64,000 nt of DNA from Bedellia somnulentella (lineage: Eukaryota; Arthropoda; Insecta; Lepidoptera; Bedelliidae), in the NCBI GenBank assembly GCA_963576735.1, contig OY755186.1, positions 15,053,970-15,117,969 on the forward strand. The letters are read 5' to 3'. The notes under the pieces are model-generated. The model did no database searches and was not told where the DNA came from. It saw only the letters and a list, made by a program, of their open reading frames with translations. Shown here piece by piece: positions 13,471 to 26,900 of this stretch (position 1 is the first letter of the stretch; each line of letters opens with the position of its first letter). The position numbers and the translations under genes are program-made.

Positions 13471-14340
13471 TTAAGTATGGCTTGGATGTAAAACCTTAGA
13501 AGAATGGTTCGCACTTTTATGTTACTGTTACTTACTAATATAAATAAATTATTGTTTGATGGTTGGTTATCTGTAATGAATACACTTCGAAACCACAAAA
13601 ATGATTGGAAAAATCCGTCATCAATAGAATCTAACAACTTTCCAACCTGCCTTTTTAATCTTAAACGTTCTAAATAAAAAAAAAAACGGGCTAACTTCGG
13701 AATTATAAATATTACGAAATTTAGCCCTGAATTTGCTCTCGTATCAAAATCTTAAGTGATTATAAATACAATGTAAATAGTCTAAGAAATTTACATTGAA
13801 ACAGAATGACACTAAATCAAATAATGATAACATTTTCCCAGATTGTTTGCGAAGTAAACAAAGTATTACAAAACTTCCCGTGTTTCATATTCGTTATCGA
13901 ATTTAATCTTGTAGTAGCTAATTTGGAAAATTTATTTTGAATTTATTTTTAGCTCGAAAATATACCTTATTTTTCTAACAAGATAAATATAGATAGTACT
14001 TTTATGAAGGCTTATAACACGAGAACAAATAAAAAGGGTAAAATATTTTATTCAGATATAAGCAAATAATTTAGAATTAGTATCTCGATAAAATTATATC
14101 TAATTGCATAACATGTTTATTGGGTTACTAGCAAGTCACAAGTTTTGTCCATACATTCATTAATTCATAGGCAGCCGTCATACATGTTTTAATGGCAACA
14201 AACGAACGCTGAGGGCAGTATTTTTTATGAAGATAGTGTTTCCATTCCACTTCTTCTACTATTGTAATTTTGACGTTTTTGTTTTTTAACATTGGCGTGC
14301 GACTTCCGTATATATTTCGAATGTACATTGCGAGTCTAAC
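13471..14340. other. Intergenic DNA, nothing recognised
   Basis: AT-rich, with no frame or repeat that I can support. Confidence 0.4.
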
Positions 14341-14459
14341 GCCCGATTTCTGAATTGAGTATTCAAGCTGACAACGACTTAAGTATCATTTTTGTCTCAT
14401 TCAGTTGTTAAAATTTCAATGCGACAGAACTATACTTAAGTTATTCTCAGCTGGAATAC
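14341..14459 (+). mobile_element. Foldback MITE M2, near-complete copy
   Basis: Begins GCCCGATTTCTGAATTGAG and ends TCTCAGCTGGAATAC. The arms pair with each other as in the copy at 2004-2130; the last 15-20 bases of the right arm are missing. Confidence 0.62.
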
Positions 14460-14665
14460 TACACAGTTTTACAGAAAAGTGCAAGTACATATTCGAAAGC
14501 TATAGATGGATCTGGTTTTTATCATTGATATATTAATTAAACATAGTCATACAGCATAGACAAGCATATGCTAAGAGGTATAAAAACTATGTATTTCTTA
14601 AGTCGAAAGGAAAAGAGACGGTCAATTGCGGTTGAATGCCCTAAGTCGTACCAGCCCCGTAGCAT

Positions 14666-14771
14666 GAGGCTTGTGAGAGCCAGTATATCACATGAGAAAT
14701 GAGAAACTGACAGATTATCCATATTAAATCTATCTTACTTCTCATGTGACATATTTACTCTCACAAGCCTC
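14666..14771. mobile_element. MITE M5, copy 2
   Basis: 106 bp with inverted arms (GAGGCTTGTGAGAGCCAG at the left, complement TACTCTCACAAGCCTC at the right). It is clearly related to 13006-13107, only 1.6 kb away. Confidence 0.62.
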
Positions 14772-15212
14772 AAACTACTAGTGCATGTATTTAGAAAAAC
14801 TTACTATAATACAGCTCTACATGAAGTGACATAAATATAAATTATAAGCCAAGATATTATGAATATAAATAAATTTAAGCCTTTTGGAAAGGATTAAAAC
14901 CTTGCTACATAGTACGAAATTGCTCAAAACTACTCCGTTATAACACACCTTTAGATTTATTAGAAAACCCATCTTTCAAAATATTTTTTAAGGAAACTAA
15001 TACATATTTAAATATAAGTACTTTTGGTTTGCACGTAACTTTTCTTAATTTCGTTTAGTTGATATTATTAGTTGTAAGAAATTCGTGTTATAAATGCATT
15101 ATTATTGATGAACATAATCTTTTACTTTATAGTTTTTATTACATGCAATTTTTTTTTCTTTTGTTGTTTTATTTAATATTTTCATATACATGTAACAAAA
15201 GAGCCATTCCTA
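14772..15212. other. Intergenic DNA, nothing recognised
   Basis: AT-rich sequence with no supported feature. Confidence 0.4.
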
Positions 15213-15303
15213 TCTGCCACCCTAGAGTATCTAGGGCTAGGATGTCGGTAAGAACATTGGTTTCCACGTAGACACCTTAGTAGCTCAGCAGTAGGGTGGC
15301 AGA
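15213..15303. repeat. Small inverted-repeat unit
   Basis: 11 bp inverted ends (TCTGCCACCCT and its complement) enclose about 69 bp with a CTAGAGTATCTAGGGCTAG patch. It may be a tiny MITE; single copy in the window. Confidence 0.35.
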
Positions 15304-15333
15304 CTGAAATTACTCGAAACAAAATCCTCAATG

Positions 15334-15581
15334 CCGTATAGTGCCGGCTTAGAATGTCGCTACCCCTTTCTACCCAAGGGTGTCGTAAGAGGCGACTAAG
15401 GGTATTGGGGCTTTTTATTCGATTTTTGGGCGATGCGGTTGGAGACCCATCACCAAAAACCTTTATTTTTACCATCTTTTCCCCACTCAACTTCCAAAAG
15501 TGGCTGAGGAATTTATAATTCCTTAGCTCTGGCTACCCCTTCTAGGGAAATATAGCCATGAGTATATGTATGTATGTATGT
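15334..15581 (+). repeat. F1 repeat with target-site duplication
   Basis: A full-length forward subfamily A copy. AAAATCCTCAA occurs at 15321-15331 and again at 15582-15592, an 11 bp duplication. Confidence 0.85.
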
Positions 15582-15660
15582 AAAATCCTCAACAGTTAAC
15601 AACAATTTCGAAAGCAATACTTGAAGTAATACTTGACCTCACCTCACATGACCATTTTCG

Positions 15661-15704
15661 TCAATTGGTGTTCAGATACAGAGTACCCACATTTTGTTTG
15701 GACC
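15661..15704 (-). repeat. S1 SINE small fragment
   Basis: A reversed scrap of S1 (TGGTGTTCAGATACAGAGTACCC, then ACATTTTGTTTGGAC) immediately before the poly(T) that marks the neighbouring LINE's tail. Confidence 0.5.
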
Positions 15705-15717
15705 TAAGCATCCCTCA

Positions 15718-17303
15718 TTTTTTTTTTTTTTATTGATCTACAAAACCAAGTACAAAATTAGGAAAGTTACAATACAACAATATTGACGACATGTTTTTCT
15801 TTTGCACTCTTCTTGATGTAGATACTGCATGCTCGTTAATACATAAATAAATATTTTATCTTAGACCTATGATTGTAAACACAAGAATAAAAAAATACAT
15901 TAAAAATTAAACACTAAAAACACTAAAAAATTTAAATAAAAATCAGACAACAACAGACAAAGGCATAAAAAAGAAGATAAAAAACTCAAAAAAATAATAA
16001 ATTGATAATGAGTGTTTCACGGCTGCCAAGCTATCATTAAATATATCTAAAAGAGATCGAACTGAGTTAGTTGACGAACACATGCGATAAATAGGGGAGC
16101 GAGTTCCTAGATTGGTTCTTACTGACGGGAGACGAAAGGTTTTATTATTTTGAAGCCTACTGCAGGATCGTGGAATTGAAAAATTTAATGATTCTAATAG
16201 TTCAGGAGAATCTATTTGGCCGTTTATTGTTTTGTAGATAAAAAGAATATCTGATATGGTCCTGCGACTTTTAAGTGTTTGTAATTTATAATGACATAGT
16301 CTTTTATCATAAGAAGTTAAGGTATGACACAGGCGATCATTGAAGCTTAACATGTAGAGAAACCTCTTTTGCACAATTTCTAACCGATTCGAGTGAACTG
16401 AGTACCCTGGGTTCCATACCACACTGTTAAACTCCAAGATACTCCGAACCAAGGCCTTATAAATTAATATAGTGACTTGAGAATTTTGCAGTACCTTAGT
16501 TTGCCTATTTATGATGCCAGCCAAACGCGAAGTCTTCTGGATAATATAATTAAGATGCTCCCGGAAGTTTAGCTTATTATCGACCATTACGCCCAAATCC
16601 CTTACACATTCTTTTGAAGGTAAAACCTGTTTGCCTATTGTGTAAGTGGCATTCTGGCAATGTTTTTTTCGAGAAAAATTTATAAAGAAACATTTTTCGG
16701 GGTTCAACTGTAAGTTATTTTCATTGCACCACCACTCCAATGTTTTAAGGTCAGCCTGAAGTAGTTGGATGTCGGTTTCTTCCTTAATTACCCGATATAT
16801 TTTTAAATCGTCTGCGTACATTTTGTATTCTGACTTAATTAAATCAGGAAGATCATTTATAAATACCAGAAAGAATAGTGGTCCGAGATGAGATCCTTGT
16901 GGTACCCCTAAAGGTACTTGACACTCCTTAGACTTCAACCCATGGGTACAAACTAACTGTGAGCGTTTAGAAAGGTAAGACTTACACCATCGCAATAGTG
17001 AACCGTGAACACCCATTGATTCAAGACGCATCAGAATTACATCTTGATCCGCAAGATCGAAGGCCTTCCTAAAATCAGTGTAAATAGCATGCACTTCATT
17101 ACCTTTGTCTAACTCAGTAGCTATATAAGAAATGTAGGAGACCAGATTTGTAGTCGTAGACTTCAACGGTAGAAAACCATGTTGATTTTTGTTAATAGCT
17201 GTTCTTAGGTGTGTCAACAGATGTTTTATCGACTCTTCTCCATATTTTATAAGCGGGCCAATTTCGTAATTTTTAATAATTTTTAATTTTAATAATTTCA
17301 AAG
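15718..17303 (-). mobile_element. 5'-truncated CR1/jockey-type LINE with poly(A) tail
   Basis: The minus-strand frame 17301-15943 encodes about 450 residues of a non-LTR reverse transcriptase: HGFLPLKSTTTNLVSY, then YTDFRKAFD (palm motif A), PLGVPQGSHLGPLFF (motif B region), MYADDLKIY (catalytic YADD) and the thumb. There is no endonuclease domain and no convincing start codon, so the 5' part is missing. The 3' end is marked by a run of 14 T on the + strand at 15718-15731, the poly(A) tail of the inserted copy. The frame is intact over its length, suggesting a fairly recent insertion. CR1 and jockey group are both possible. Confidence 0.8.
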
Positions 17304-17797
17304 AGGAAATGCTGCCAGTATTTATGCACGAACACGATACCGTTCTGCGAGAGCGATGAATTTCATGAAATTTTCCATCTATAGTAGGTATTTATTTAGT
17401 TTTATATTTTAATTCAGGTTGTAAATTGTCTATGTAAATATTTTTAATTATTCTTGAATAAATTTGTAAGTCTATTCATTTTAATTACATACAAAATATA
17501 CCTGTAATGAAAAACATTTTGTACAAAAACCTTTGTCTGTAGATATCACGATCCTGAAAGTATAATTTCGTAATTTGATAACCAAGATCTACATACAACT
17601 AGGAAATATGTATATATTACGAACATTCATTAGTTATTCACCCACCAAACATTCAAAATCTCCAAGAAATAGAAATCGAATAATACCAGTGCTAATAATC
17701 CATAAAAAGTAAACAAATAAAATAAATTTTCAAAATAATATGCATTGTTGAAGTAACAATACTTTAATTTTCTAAAAACATTGACTTGCTACTAAAT
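17304..17797. other. Intergenic DNA, nothing recognised
   Basis: AT-rich. No target-site duplication for the LINE could be found here. Confidence 0.4.
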
Positions 17798-17811
17798 ACT
17801 TTACATTACAT

Positions 17812-17970
17812 ACATACATATACTCACGCCGTTAATTCCCATTGGGGTAGGCAGAGACAATCAATCGCCACTTTGTACGGTCCTGGCAAACCTGTCTTGC
17901 TTCGTCTACATCCATCAATCTTTTCATATATGCTCTTTTATTCTTCATACTTCGGACGCCTGCCTGGACG
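17812..17970 (-). repeat. F3 LINE 3' end with target-site duplication
   Basis: On the minus strand it encodes a C-terminal peptide (KRAYMKRLMDVDEARQVC) and then the shared 3' end CTACCCCAATGGGAATTAACG, GCGTGAGTATATG and TATG repeats. ACTTTACATTACAT flanks it at 17798-17811 and 17971-17984, a 14 bp duplication. The copy is a very short, 5'-truncated LINE insertion. Confidence 0.75.
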
Positions 17971-17984
17971 ACTTTACATTACAT

Positions 17985-18501
17985 TACATATATTTCCAAC
18001 AATAGGAAAACGGGTTGAAAATCTTGTTTAAAAATATTAATATGTAAACTATGGTTTATAACAACAATTAATTATACAGATAATTATTATAAATAATATA
18101 TTAAGTCACAGAACAGATGAAAATCTAGAACATTTCGTAGCAAAATTCTATGTTCTCTTATTCCACTTGATGTGTTTACAATGTCGAAAATTTTACAACT
18201 ACAAACTTATCATACAGGTTAGTTGGTCCGCGGGTCACACCCAGTAGTCAAATTTAATCGTTCCCCACCGACCAACTATTTAGTTGGTCAGCCTGGAAGA
18301 GTTTAGTTCGTCGGTTTATAGTTGTAATGTAAGTATTTAGTTGGTCAGTGGGGAATACCTCAGAGAAATCACGTGGTAAATTGCTTCATGACGGAACTTT
18401 CGTTTGTCTCCTTTTCAATGTCTCTGTTGACAATTTGCTCACCATTTAAATTTGAACTATTAAACTGCATAGAATTTCACGTTTGTAAGAGCAACATTAA
18501 T
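17985..18501. other. Upstream region of gene B
   Basis: No frame recognised. Three TTAGTTGGTC-type motifs at about 18228-18345, some in inverted context, hint at a decayed inverted-repeat element. Confidence 0.4.
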
Positions 18502-18674
18502 TATGTTTCGGCTACCGACGCGAGAAGGCGCATGGCACACTGCTCATATATTCACGGCCAAATAATTTAAAAATAAATCGCGCCTGTGCAAGTGAAACGA
18601 GAATTATATTTTCTATTGAAGTTTAAAGTTTATTTAGAATTCATAATTAGGAAAAAAAATAAGAATCTAAAACA
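18502..18674 (+). promoter_or_regulatory. Conserved promoter and 5' UTR of gene B
   Basis: A block beginning TATGTTTCGGCTACCGACGC, with GAAGGCGCATGGCACACTG and an ATATATTCACGG stretch, is shared with the region upstream of gene C (44470-44620). Conservation between the duplicates in otherwise drifting DNA suggests core promoter or transcription-start sequence. The start site itself cannot be read from sequence. The ATG context is AAAACAATG. Confidence 0.5.
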
Positions 18675-20891
18675 ATGTTTTTTAGAGCGAAACCAACGAG
18701 TGATAAAGAAGTGAAAATAGAGGACGTATCTCAAATTTTTGAAAAGTTCGGACTTTTTCAAGTGATACAATATGTGTATATTTCTTTTGCAGCTTTGTTT
18801 TTGAATTTGATACATATAAATTTTATCTTCGTTGCTGGAGACATTGATTACAGGTAATTATTAATCTATTCTTAATTGATCCGCATTTTAACTGCGTCAA
18901 AACTAGTTTTAATTAGATTCTCGATTTTGGTTTGAATAACAAATAGACAAATTAACAGTAATAAATGAATTGAAAGTTATGAATTGTTAGTTTAAAATAG
19001 CAGCACCCGTTTTGGGGCCTTTTAATAGATACATACATACATATATACTCACGGCTATAAATCCCTAGAAGGGGTAGCCAGAGCTAAGAAATTAGAAATT
19101 CCTCAGCCACTTTTGGAAGTTGAGTGGGGAAAAGATGGTAAAATAAAGGTTAAAAGCCCCAATACCGTTAGTCGCCTCTTACGTACACCACCGGAAGAAA
19201 TGGGGTAGTGCTATTCTAAGCCGACACTACACAGCACTTTTAATAGATCGGTGAGAAATGTGACGAAGAGACCCATCACCAACCATTCCATACTATACAA
19301 TATTTTCTAAACTCAACTTTTTGAAGTGGCTGAAGAATTTTAAAATCAAGTAAGTAGGTACGCGGGAATTGGAAGGGATATTAAGATCTCTTACCTACTC
19401 AACTTCCTGAAAAGTTTCTGATTCCAAAGCATAAGCTAACTATCTCTTTATTGGATTTATAGCTTTTCATTTATATCCAATAAAGTACGCGCAGCTGATG
19501 GGGAGTTACTGGTTTGTACTATTAGCCGTCGAGACAATGGGGGTGTGGGGATCGCAGGGTAGAAACTTTGTTAGGGAAATTGATCGTCGTTTGAGGGATC
19601 AGGGAATGGACTACCGCTCAGGGGCATTTCTGGTCCAGAGGATTTCGCTCGCTGTGCAGCGTGGAAATGCTGCCAGTGTAATGGGAACCTTTGGGCCGGG
19701 TATGACTTGGGGCGGTTTGTTTGCCTAATTTTGTCGTGTTACTTTAAATATTTTTTTTAATTATATTTCTGTGTAATATTAAGTTAAATTTATTTAAAAA
19801 AACAGCTTATTATGGTAGTCCAAAAACATGATAAATAATAAAAAAATAATAGAGAAAGTTAACATTAGATAAAGTTTTGAGATAGAAACTATTGGTAATA
19901 CTTATTCAAAAATACATGCATGCATTTATATCCAATTAAATAAATTAGTTGCTAATATATACTTGTATGCTTTATATTTGCCTAATAACCTGATTCAGCC
20001 TAGGCAGCTTTTCGATTTTTATTTTAAAAACCTTTAAACACTATCTCGGCTAGAGCGTTAAAGGACTCATATTTAAGGGCCCAAAAATCGATGCGGCTGG
20101 AAACCCATCACCAACCACCTTTACTTTGCCATCCTTTCCCCACTCAATTTTCCAAATGTGGCTGTGGAATTTCTAATTCCTTAGCTCTGGCTACCCCTTC
20201 TAGGGATTTATAGCCGTGAGTATATGTATGTATGTATTTAAGGGCCCACCTTTAACAATTAGAGTCGAAAAGTAAAAAAAGTTTCTTAACTGCCATTTTT
20301 GAATTTTATCATTATATATGCGAAAAGTGTTTTTGAAAATATTTACAGAGATTTAAGTATGCCACAATGTGTATGTCTTTACGCTTACTCAGCTAATGTC
20401 GCATGATATTGCTTATTTAAATAAATGCGTACATAAACTTTAGATCTAGAATATGGTAAAAATAATATGACAGAATAAGCTCTGATCGCTACTAAGCATA
20501 TGGATACAATCGTCTGAAACAAGTGTTTAGACGATTTAGAATTTTAATTGTTCATTCTGTGTCCATTTAAAATCGGAATACACACTAATAATAAATTCCG
20601 CAGCCTCTTTTGGAATTTAAGTAGGAATAAGATTGTAAAATAAAGGTTGTTGGTGATGGGTCTTCAACCGCATTGCCCAAAAACCACTCAAAAAACCCCA
20701 TAGTCGCCTCTACGACACCCGTGAGTAGAAAGGGGTAGTGACATTTAAAGCCAGCACTACACGGCATATTAATCTATACTTATAATAAATATGTAGAGAG
20801 GTCAATTCTGTACATGGAATATATTTTCAAAATAACTATCAGAGGGTGATTAGGGATCGATACTGATGCCAAAAATGCAATCAGTAAAATT

Positions 20892-20925
<34 letters not shown>

Positions 20926-23900
20926 GGTTTGTATGTTCCTTATGGAAACAAAAACTACTCGACGGATTTTAACGAAACTTGGTACAATTATTCTTCATAC
21001 TCCTGGGCAGGTTTTTGTATATTTTTCAGCAGAATAGTAAAGGGGAATTTTGGGAAATTTTGGGAAAACGGGAGAAGTTACTCCATTTTTTAAGCTTCCC
21101 TCGCGTGTGCAGCCTTAATGGTCAAAGTTACATAGGAATCACGTATGACGGAAATATTCTACATAAAATTATCTAAAAAATATTCCTCAACAGTATATGT
21201 CTATCTTTTATGGTTGACTCACAACAACACGTGTAACTCCTGATAGCTTAGCAGTTCGGCACATTCTGATTATATTTATTTTCTCTTACGTTTATAATAC
21301 TCTCAATCACCCTTATTTCAAAAGTTAACATTATTACCTACTCAATAAAAAAAGAATCATAGAAATCGGTATAGAAACACCAAAATTAATAGTCCCAACA
21401 TAATAGTCGCACGCGATCAAAACCAAATCCTTAGTAATTTACATATTACGTACTAGATGGCGCCAGTAGTTGCATCAATTAAAACCTAAAAATTAGCTTA
21501 ATTTCGGAGATATTGATCTGAACCGATCATAAAAGCGCTTTCAAAATCACAAAGTAACACTATATCCAGACATGAGTGCTGTAAGTTGTAATAAAGGCGC
21601 TAATTTCATAACGCTTGAGCAGTGATTGAAGAAACCTCCAATATTTTTAAAACTACGCTACCCGTGCGAAGCGGGGCCGATCCACTAGTTATTTAAATAA
21701 ATATCATATATAAATAAACATCCTTTATTTTGCCATCTTTTCCCCTCTCAACTTTCCAAAAGTGGCTGAGGAACTTCTAGTTCCTTAACTCTGGCTACCC
21801 CTTCTAGGGATTAATAGCCGTGAGTATATGTATGTATGTATGTAAATAAATATCAAATATGCATGGAAAGCGTAAATGTTTACTTAAGCGAAGTATTAAA
21901 TTTATATAGTTTTGCGGAGATAAAGATCTCATAAAGCAGATACGTTTATTTGAACATGTGTTGTGATTTACAATATACTATGATATAATATTGATGTTAC
22001 AATTATATTTCAATTTACTTCCATTAATATATGGTTAATTAATTTGCTACTGACACGTATAACTATTATTTTTATCCCTCGATACAATGTTCCCTATGCG
22101 ACGAACATATATTAAACTGCATACAAACATTCGGTGACAAAATACCAAAACAGATTTAGAAACTCTACTACCACTTAGGGACATAAAGCGTAAATTATAT
22201 AATGTCTCTATGATATTTGCTGTGTAGTGTCGGCTTAGAATAGCACTACCCCATTTCTTCCGGTGGGTGTACGTAAGAGGCTACTAACGGACTTGGGGCT
22301 TTTTAAGGGATTTTTGGGTGATGCGGTTGGAGATCATCACCAACAACCTTTATTCTACCATCTTTTCCCCTCTCAACTTCCAAAAGTGGCTGAGGAATTT
22401 ATTATTTCTCAGCTCTGGCTACCCCTTTTAGGGATTTATAGCCGTGAGTATATGTATGTATGTATGTATGATATTTACACTTACGTTATGAGTTTTTATT
22501 GTGACGACACAATGTAAAAAATAACATAACCCATAAATAATAAAAAAAACCTTGGCTCAATAATGTCAAACTACAGTTTGTTTAGTAACACATTTTAAAA
22601 ATAAAAAAAAACGAGACGCATCATTGTACATTTAAAAACACAAAAAATATGAAAATGTTAGGAAATTCTTCTTTTTTCTTCTATTTATAAACGCCTTGTA
22701 AAGCAAAACGGTAGAATCATATTCTTTTTTTAATTTTGACGTTCAGTAACAAATACCATTCACCACTCTTCTCCCATGGCATAATCGCATTCTGACGATT
22801 ATTTATTGCGACGATTCCGCCATTGGGGTTTCTTAATCAATTAAATCAGCCAAGATCCTGATCCCCTGATCGTTTTGAGTAGCAACCACGGGAAGTGATT
22901 TTCATGCCAGACATTGCACTGATAAATATTTATATTTTCAAAAGAGATTAAGCTGCCTACCCTAATGGGAAATAATGGCATGAGTATATTTGTACGAAGA
23001 TTCGAATAAACTTTCAAAGAGTACTTAACCAAGTCTTCATCATCATCGGCTACCACCGTCCACTGCCACATAGGCCTCTTCCAATCTACGACGACGAAGT
23101 AGTGTACCATAATTTACAAAAGAAAACTTACCCCGGTGTCATAGGAGGCTATTTAAGGTATTAAATATTTCTAAGAGATAATTTGTCGTTGCGTTTAAAG
23201 ACCCGTAACCAACAATATTTATTTTACAATTGTTTCCTCACTCAACTTCCAATAGTGGCTGAGGAAGTTCTAATTCTAAAGCTCTAGCTACCATATTTTA
23301 GGAACTATAACTCTTAGTATAAGTTTGTACATATAAGAACTTCAGAGCTAGAAACTTTTCAGCCTCATTTGGAATTTGAAAGTGGACAAAATGGAAGAAA
23401 TATAGGTGATGAGTATCCAACAGCATCGGCCAAAAACCACTTAAAAAAGGCCCATACCCTTAGTCGCCACTTACAATACCCACAGGTAGAAAGGGATAGT
23501 GACATTCTAAGCCGGCACTACACGGCACTAAATGGTATTATTTTGTATGTGTGTAATATAGAAATTGACATACATATACTCACGGCTATAAATCCCTAGA
23601 AGGGGTAGCCAGAGCTAAGGAATTAGAAATTCCTCAGCCACTTTCGGAAAGTTGAGTGGGAAAAATAAAGGTTGTTGGTGATGGGTCTCCAACCGCATCG
23701 CCCAAAAATCCCTTATAGCCCCAATACCGTTAGTCGCCTCTTACGTACACCCACCGGTAGAAATGGGGTAGTGCCATTCTAAGCCGACACTACACAGCAA
23801 AGCCGACACTACACAGCAATGAAATATATAGAGATTGAATGTTTTATAAGTTCGAGATATTGTAGCATACATCAATAAACCAGAGTAATGGCTACTGTTC

Positions 23901-26900
23901 CAAATTGAATACGGTCAATTAGAAGTCAAGTAGAATTTATGAATCTAAACTGAATATTTGCTACACTACTCTATTAACAAGTAGCCCAAAACATTGTGAT
24001 TGGCCTCAATGAAAGTGTAATGAATATTTTATAACTAAACATGCAAACTTACTTACTAACACATCAGAACTAAATTATATTATAATTAAATTTACCTAAA
24101 CGTGCTCATGAAAATTATAAAAAAAATATTGGGCATTAAATTCTTGTAAGTTGGTTTTTTATACATGAATTTTGGCCTAAATCCTGTGATGGCTCAGTGG
24201 GTAAAACACAGCTTATCGTGCAGACTATGAGGGTTAAAATCCTGGGTCACGGGTCACCAATTTGTCCTTTCTGAAGATATACGATGTGTGGTTAATTTAT
24301 CATATCATTGTTGATAACGGAGAGGGAAACCTAGTTGGCTGGGTTATACTTAGCCATGTGACAGTGTATTAGTGGAAAACAGCGACATTCCTGCCACTAT
24401 CGCGTAAGTACACTGTCCAAGCAAAAGATGGGTACTCTGAACACCAGGTGACAGTGTCACTAACCTAATGGTTTCGGGCGATGCGGATGGAGAAGTTTCC
24501 AGTTCTTAAACTCTAGGCTACCCGTTTTTGCGTTTATAGCCATGGGTATTATGTATGTATGAACCAAGCAAAAAGCTTTCGAACTGTCACGTTTTGCGTG
24601 CTAAGTGTTATTTCTATTGTTATTTAAATTTCGAACTTCTTTTCGGGTTATCTTAGTTACCTCGATTCTTGTACGGACCCTTCGATAGCTCTGAACCTCC
24701 TTATAAGGCCCGTTGTAGGTGGGACCGTCTCTGCTGCATTTCGGCAGAATTTCCGATTAGGTCACAGTTGCCCGAAAGCTGTGCACATTATCTAGCTCTA
24801 AATACGAGTATAACATCGGGTTCAAATAGTCCAATAGGAGATCTTTGTGCTGACGTATACAATAACCTACTTTCACATATTTTAAACCTTTTAATGTTCA
24901 AAATATTTCGCAGTTTTAACTAAAAGTAGTGGATAAACTTATTTGCATTCTCCATCTCGCTGCAACTCGTTTGACGCTACACTCCACCTTTAATCTTCAT
25001 CTTGGATGCAGTATTATTTTTTAAACTTGTTTCTTGTATTTTGTTTAAATCCATGTCTTCACCATCCAATCATTAATCCAATTCACGTCTTCCTAACAAC
25101 CCATATTTGTCCCCAATAAAGGGCTCAAGCCTACCCTATACAGGATGATTTGGCCTTAGTCCATCACGCTGGACAATTGCGGTTTGGCAGACTAACGAAT
25201 ACTACCGAATACTACCGTAATAGTAGCCGGGACCCACAGCTTAACGTGTCCTCCGAAGCGCGGAATCGTGGAATTCATGACTTATTATATTATTTGTTAT
25301 TTTCTCTGAATAAATATTCTTTAGGTGATGTGGCATCGCCTAGGCACTCATATTTATAGTCCAAGATCCCGGTGCCCCCAGACGTTACTTATTTTCTCAT
25401 AAGAAATATAAATCGGATATAGTAGTGTTAGTACGTACTTTGAGTGTGTGCATACCTGCTACCTTGGGTCGACGGCCAATTCATAGGTACCAGGTGCTAA
25501 AGGTAGATAAATTCAGTGCTGATTTTTCTTAAATTCTCAGTGCTGATTTTTACATATGTTTTAGATATTGTTGTTAAAAATTAATAATCATTATTGCCAG
25601 ACACTTTCCATCGGCGCTTACCCTTACCAGACGCTTTAAAGCTTCAAAAAAAATAACACATTCTTACTTACAATCTCTTGTTCAGACTTAACGCCTGAAC
25701 AAAATATTACGCAAGAATACAATCAAGAAAACAATTGCCGTCACCCGTACGTCAGGCGCTTAAAGATACTATATACAAATCTGTCTACTCATGTCACTTA
25801 ACCTACGACCGTTGTACCATTAACAACCTTTTAAAATATATTAATTTGTAAAGCATTGTAAGCATTTAATTTACACCGTCTATCCACTAAAGATAGAACA
25901 CGTATAGTAGCCTAAGTATAAGAAAGATATCCATAAATAGATATCTCTCTCACACTCAAGCGTACAAATAATGACCTCGCGCTTATACACATAGCGACAC
26001 TTTATGTGTGTCTGGGGGGATGTTTGACCCCTCCAATTGGTCTGGCTGCTGACCAGGGGTGTTCAAATAGTTCCCCAAGGATCATACATAAAAATTAAGA
26101 GTGAGATTGTAAGTAAGAATATGTTATTTTTTTTAAAGCTTTAAAGCGTCTGGTAAGGGTAAGCGCCGATGGAAAGTGTCTGGCAATAATGATTATTAAT
26201 TTTTAACAACAATATCTAAAACATATGTAAAAATCAGCATTGAGAATTTAAGAAAAATCAGCACTGTATTTATCTACCTTTAGCACCTGGTACCTATGAA
26301 TTGGCCGTCGACCCAAGGTAGCAGGTATGCACACACTCAAAGTACGTACTAACACTACTTTATCCCATTTATATTTCTTATGAGAAAATAAGTAACGTCT
26401 GGGGCCACCGGGATCTTACTCTATTATGATCTGTAGCACCCATAATGTAAATCCAAGATTATTGCGATGTCCAACTGAAATTTAAGGAAAAATGGTTTAA
26501 ACAGCTGCATTTAGAATAGAATAGAAAATTCTTTATTGTACATTACAGTTAAAATAATTTTAAGAACCTTTGAATGGTGACATCAAAACAATAGTTAGAT
26601 ATGTATATTGTGTGTTGTGTGTGTGTTTCAGATGTGTTGTACCAGAATGCGACGGGTCAGACCCAGAATACCACACTTCATGGTGGCCAAACCAGACTGA
26701 CTTTAATAAATGCTCCAGACCAGTGGTTCAGCCAGGGTTCTCTGGGGTTTGCACCAACCAATCTTTCACGGGAGAAGTAGTTCCATGTACTGAATGGGTG
26801 TATATTGATAATAGCTCTGCTGTCACTACGGTAAGTAAAAAAACTGGTGAACTACGCTACCATTTCCATATGAAGGTTTTATTTAATATGTTTTTTTTTA

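Noticed and set aside
19498..19728. Considered as a host exon in gene B intron 1
   Set aside because: The same domain occurs three times in the window next to repeat DNA and matches the C-terminus of LINE proteins.
20895..20924. Considered (GTCT)n as a CRISPR-like or satellite array
   Set aside because: It is a simple tetranucleotide microsatellite inside a Helitron.
24180..24260. tRNA-like A and B boxes here and at 6530, 31985, 52505
   Set aside because: The heads continue into SINE bodies repeated across the window and do not close into a proper acceptor stem, so they are SINEs, not tRNA genes.
24669..24923. 84-codon frame in intron 1
   Set aside because: No homology pattern, no acceptor or donor in phase with gene B.
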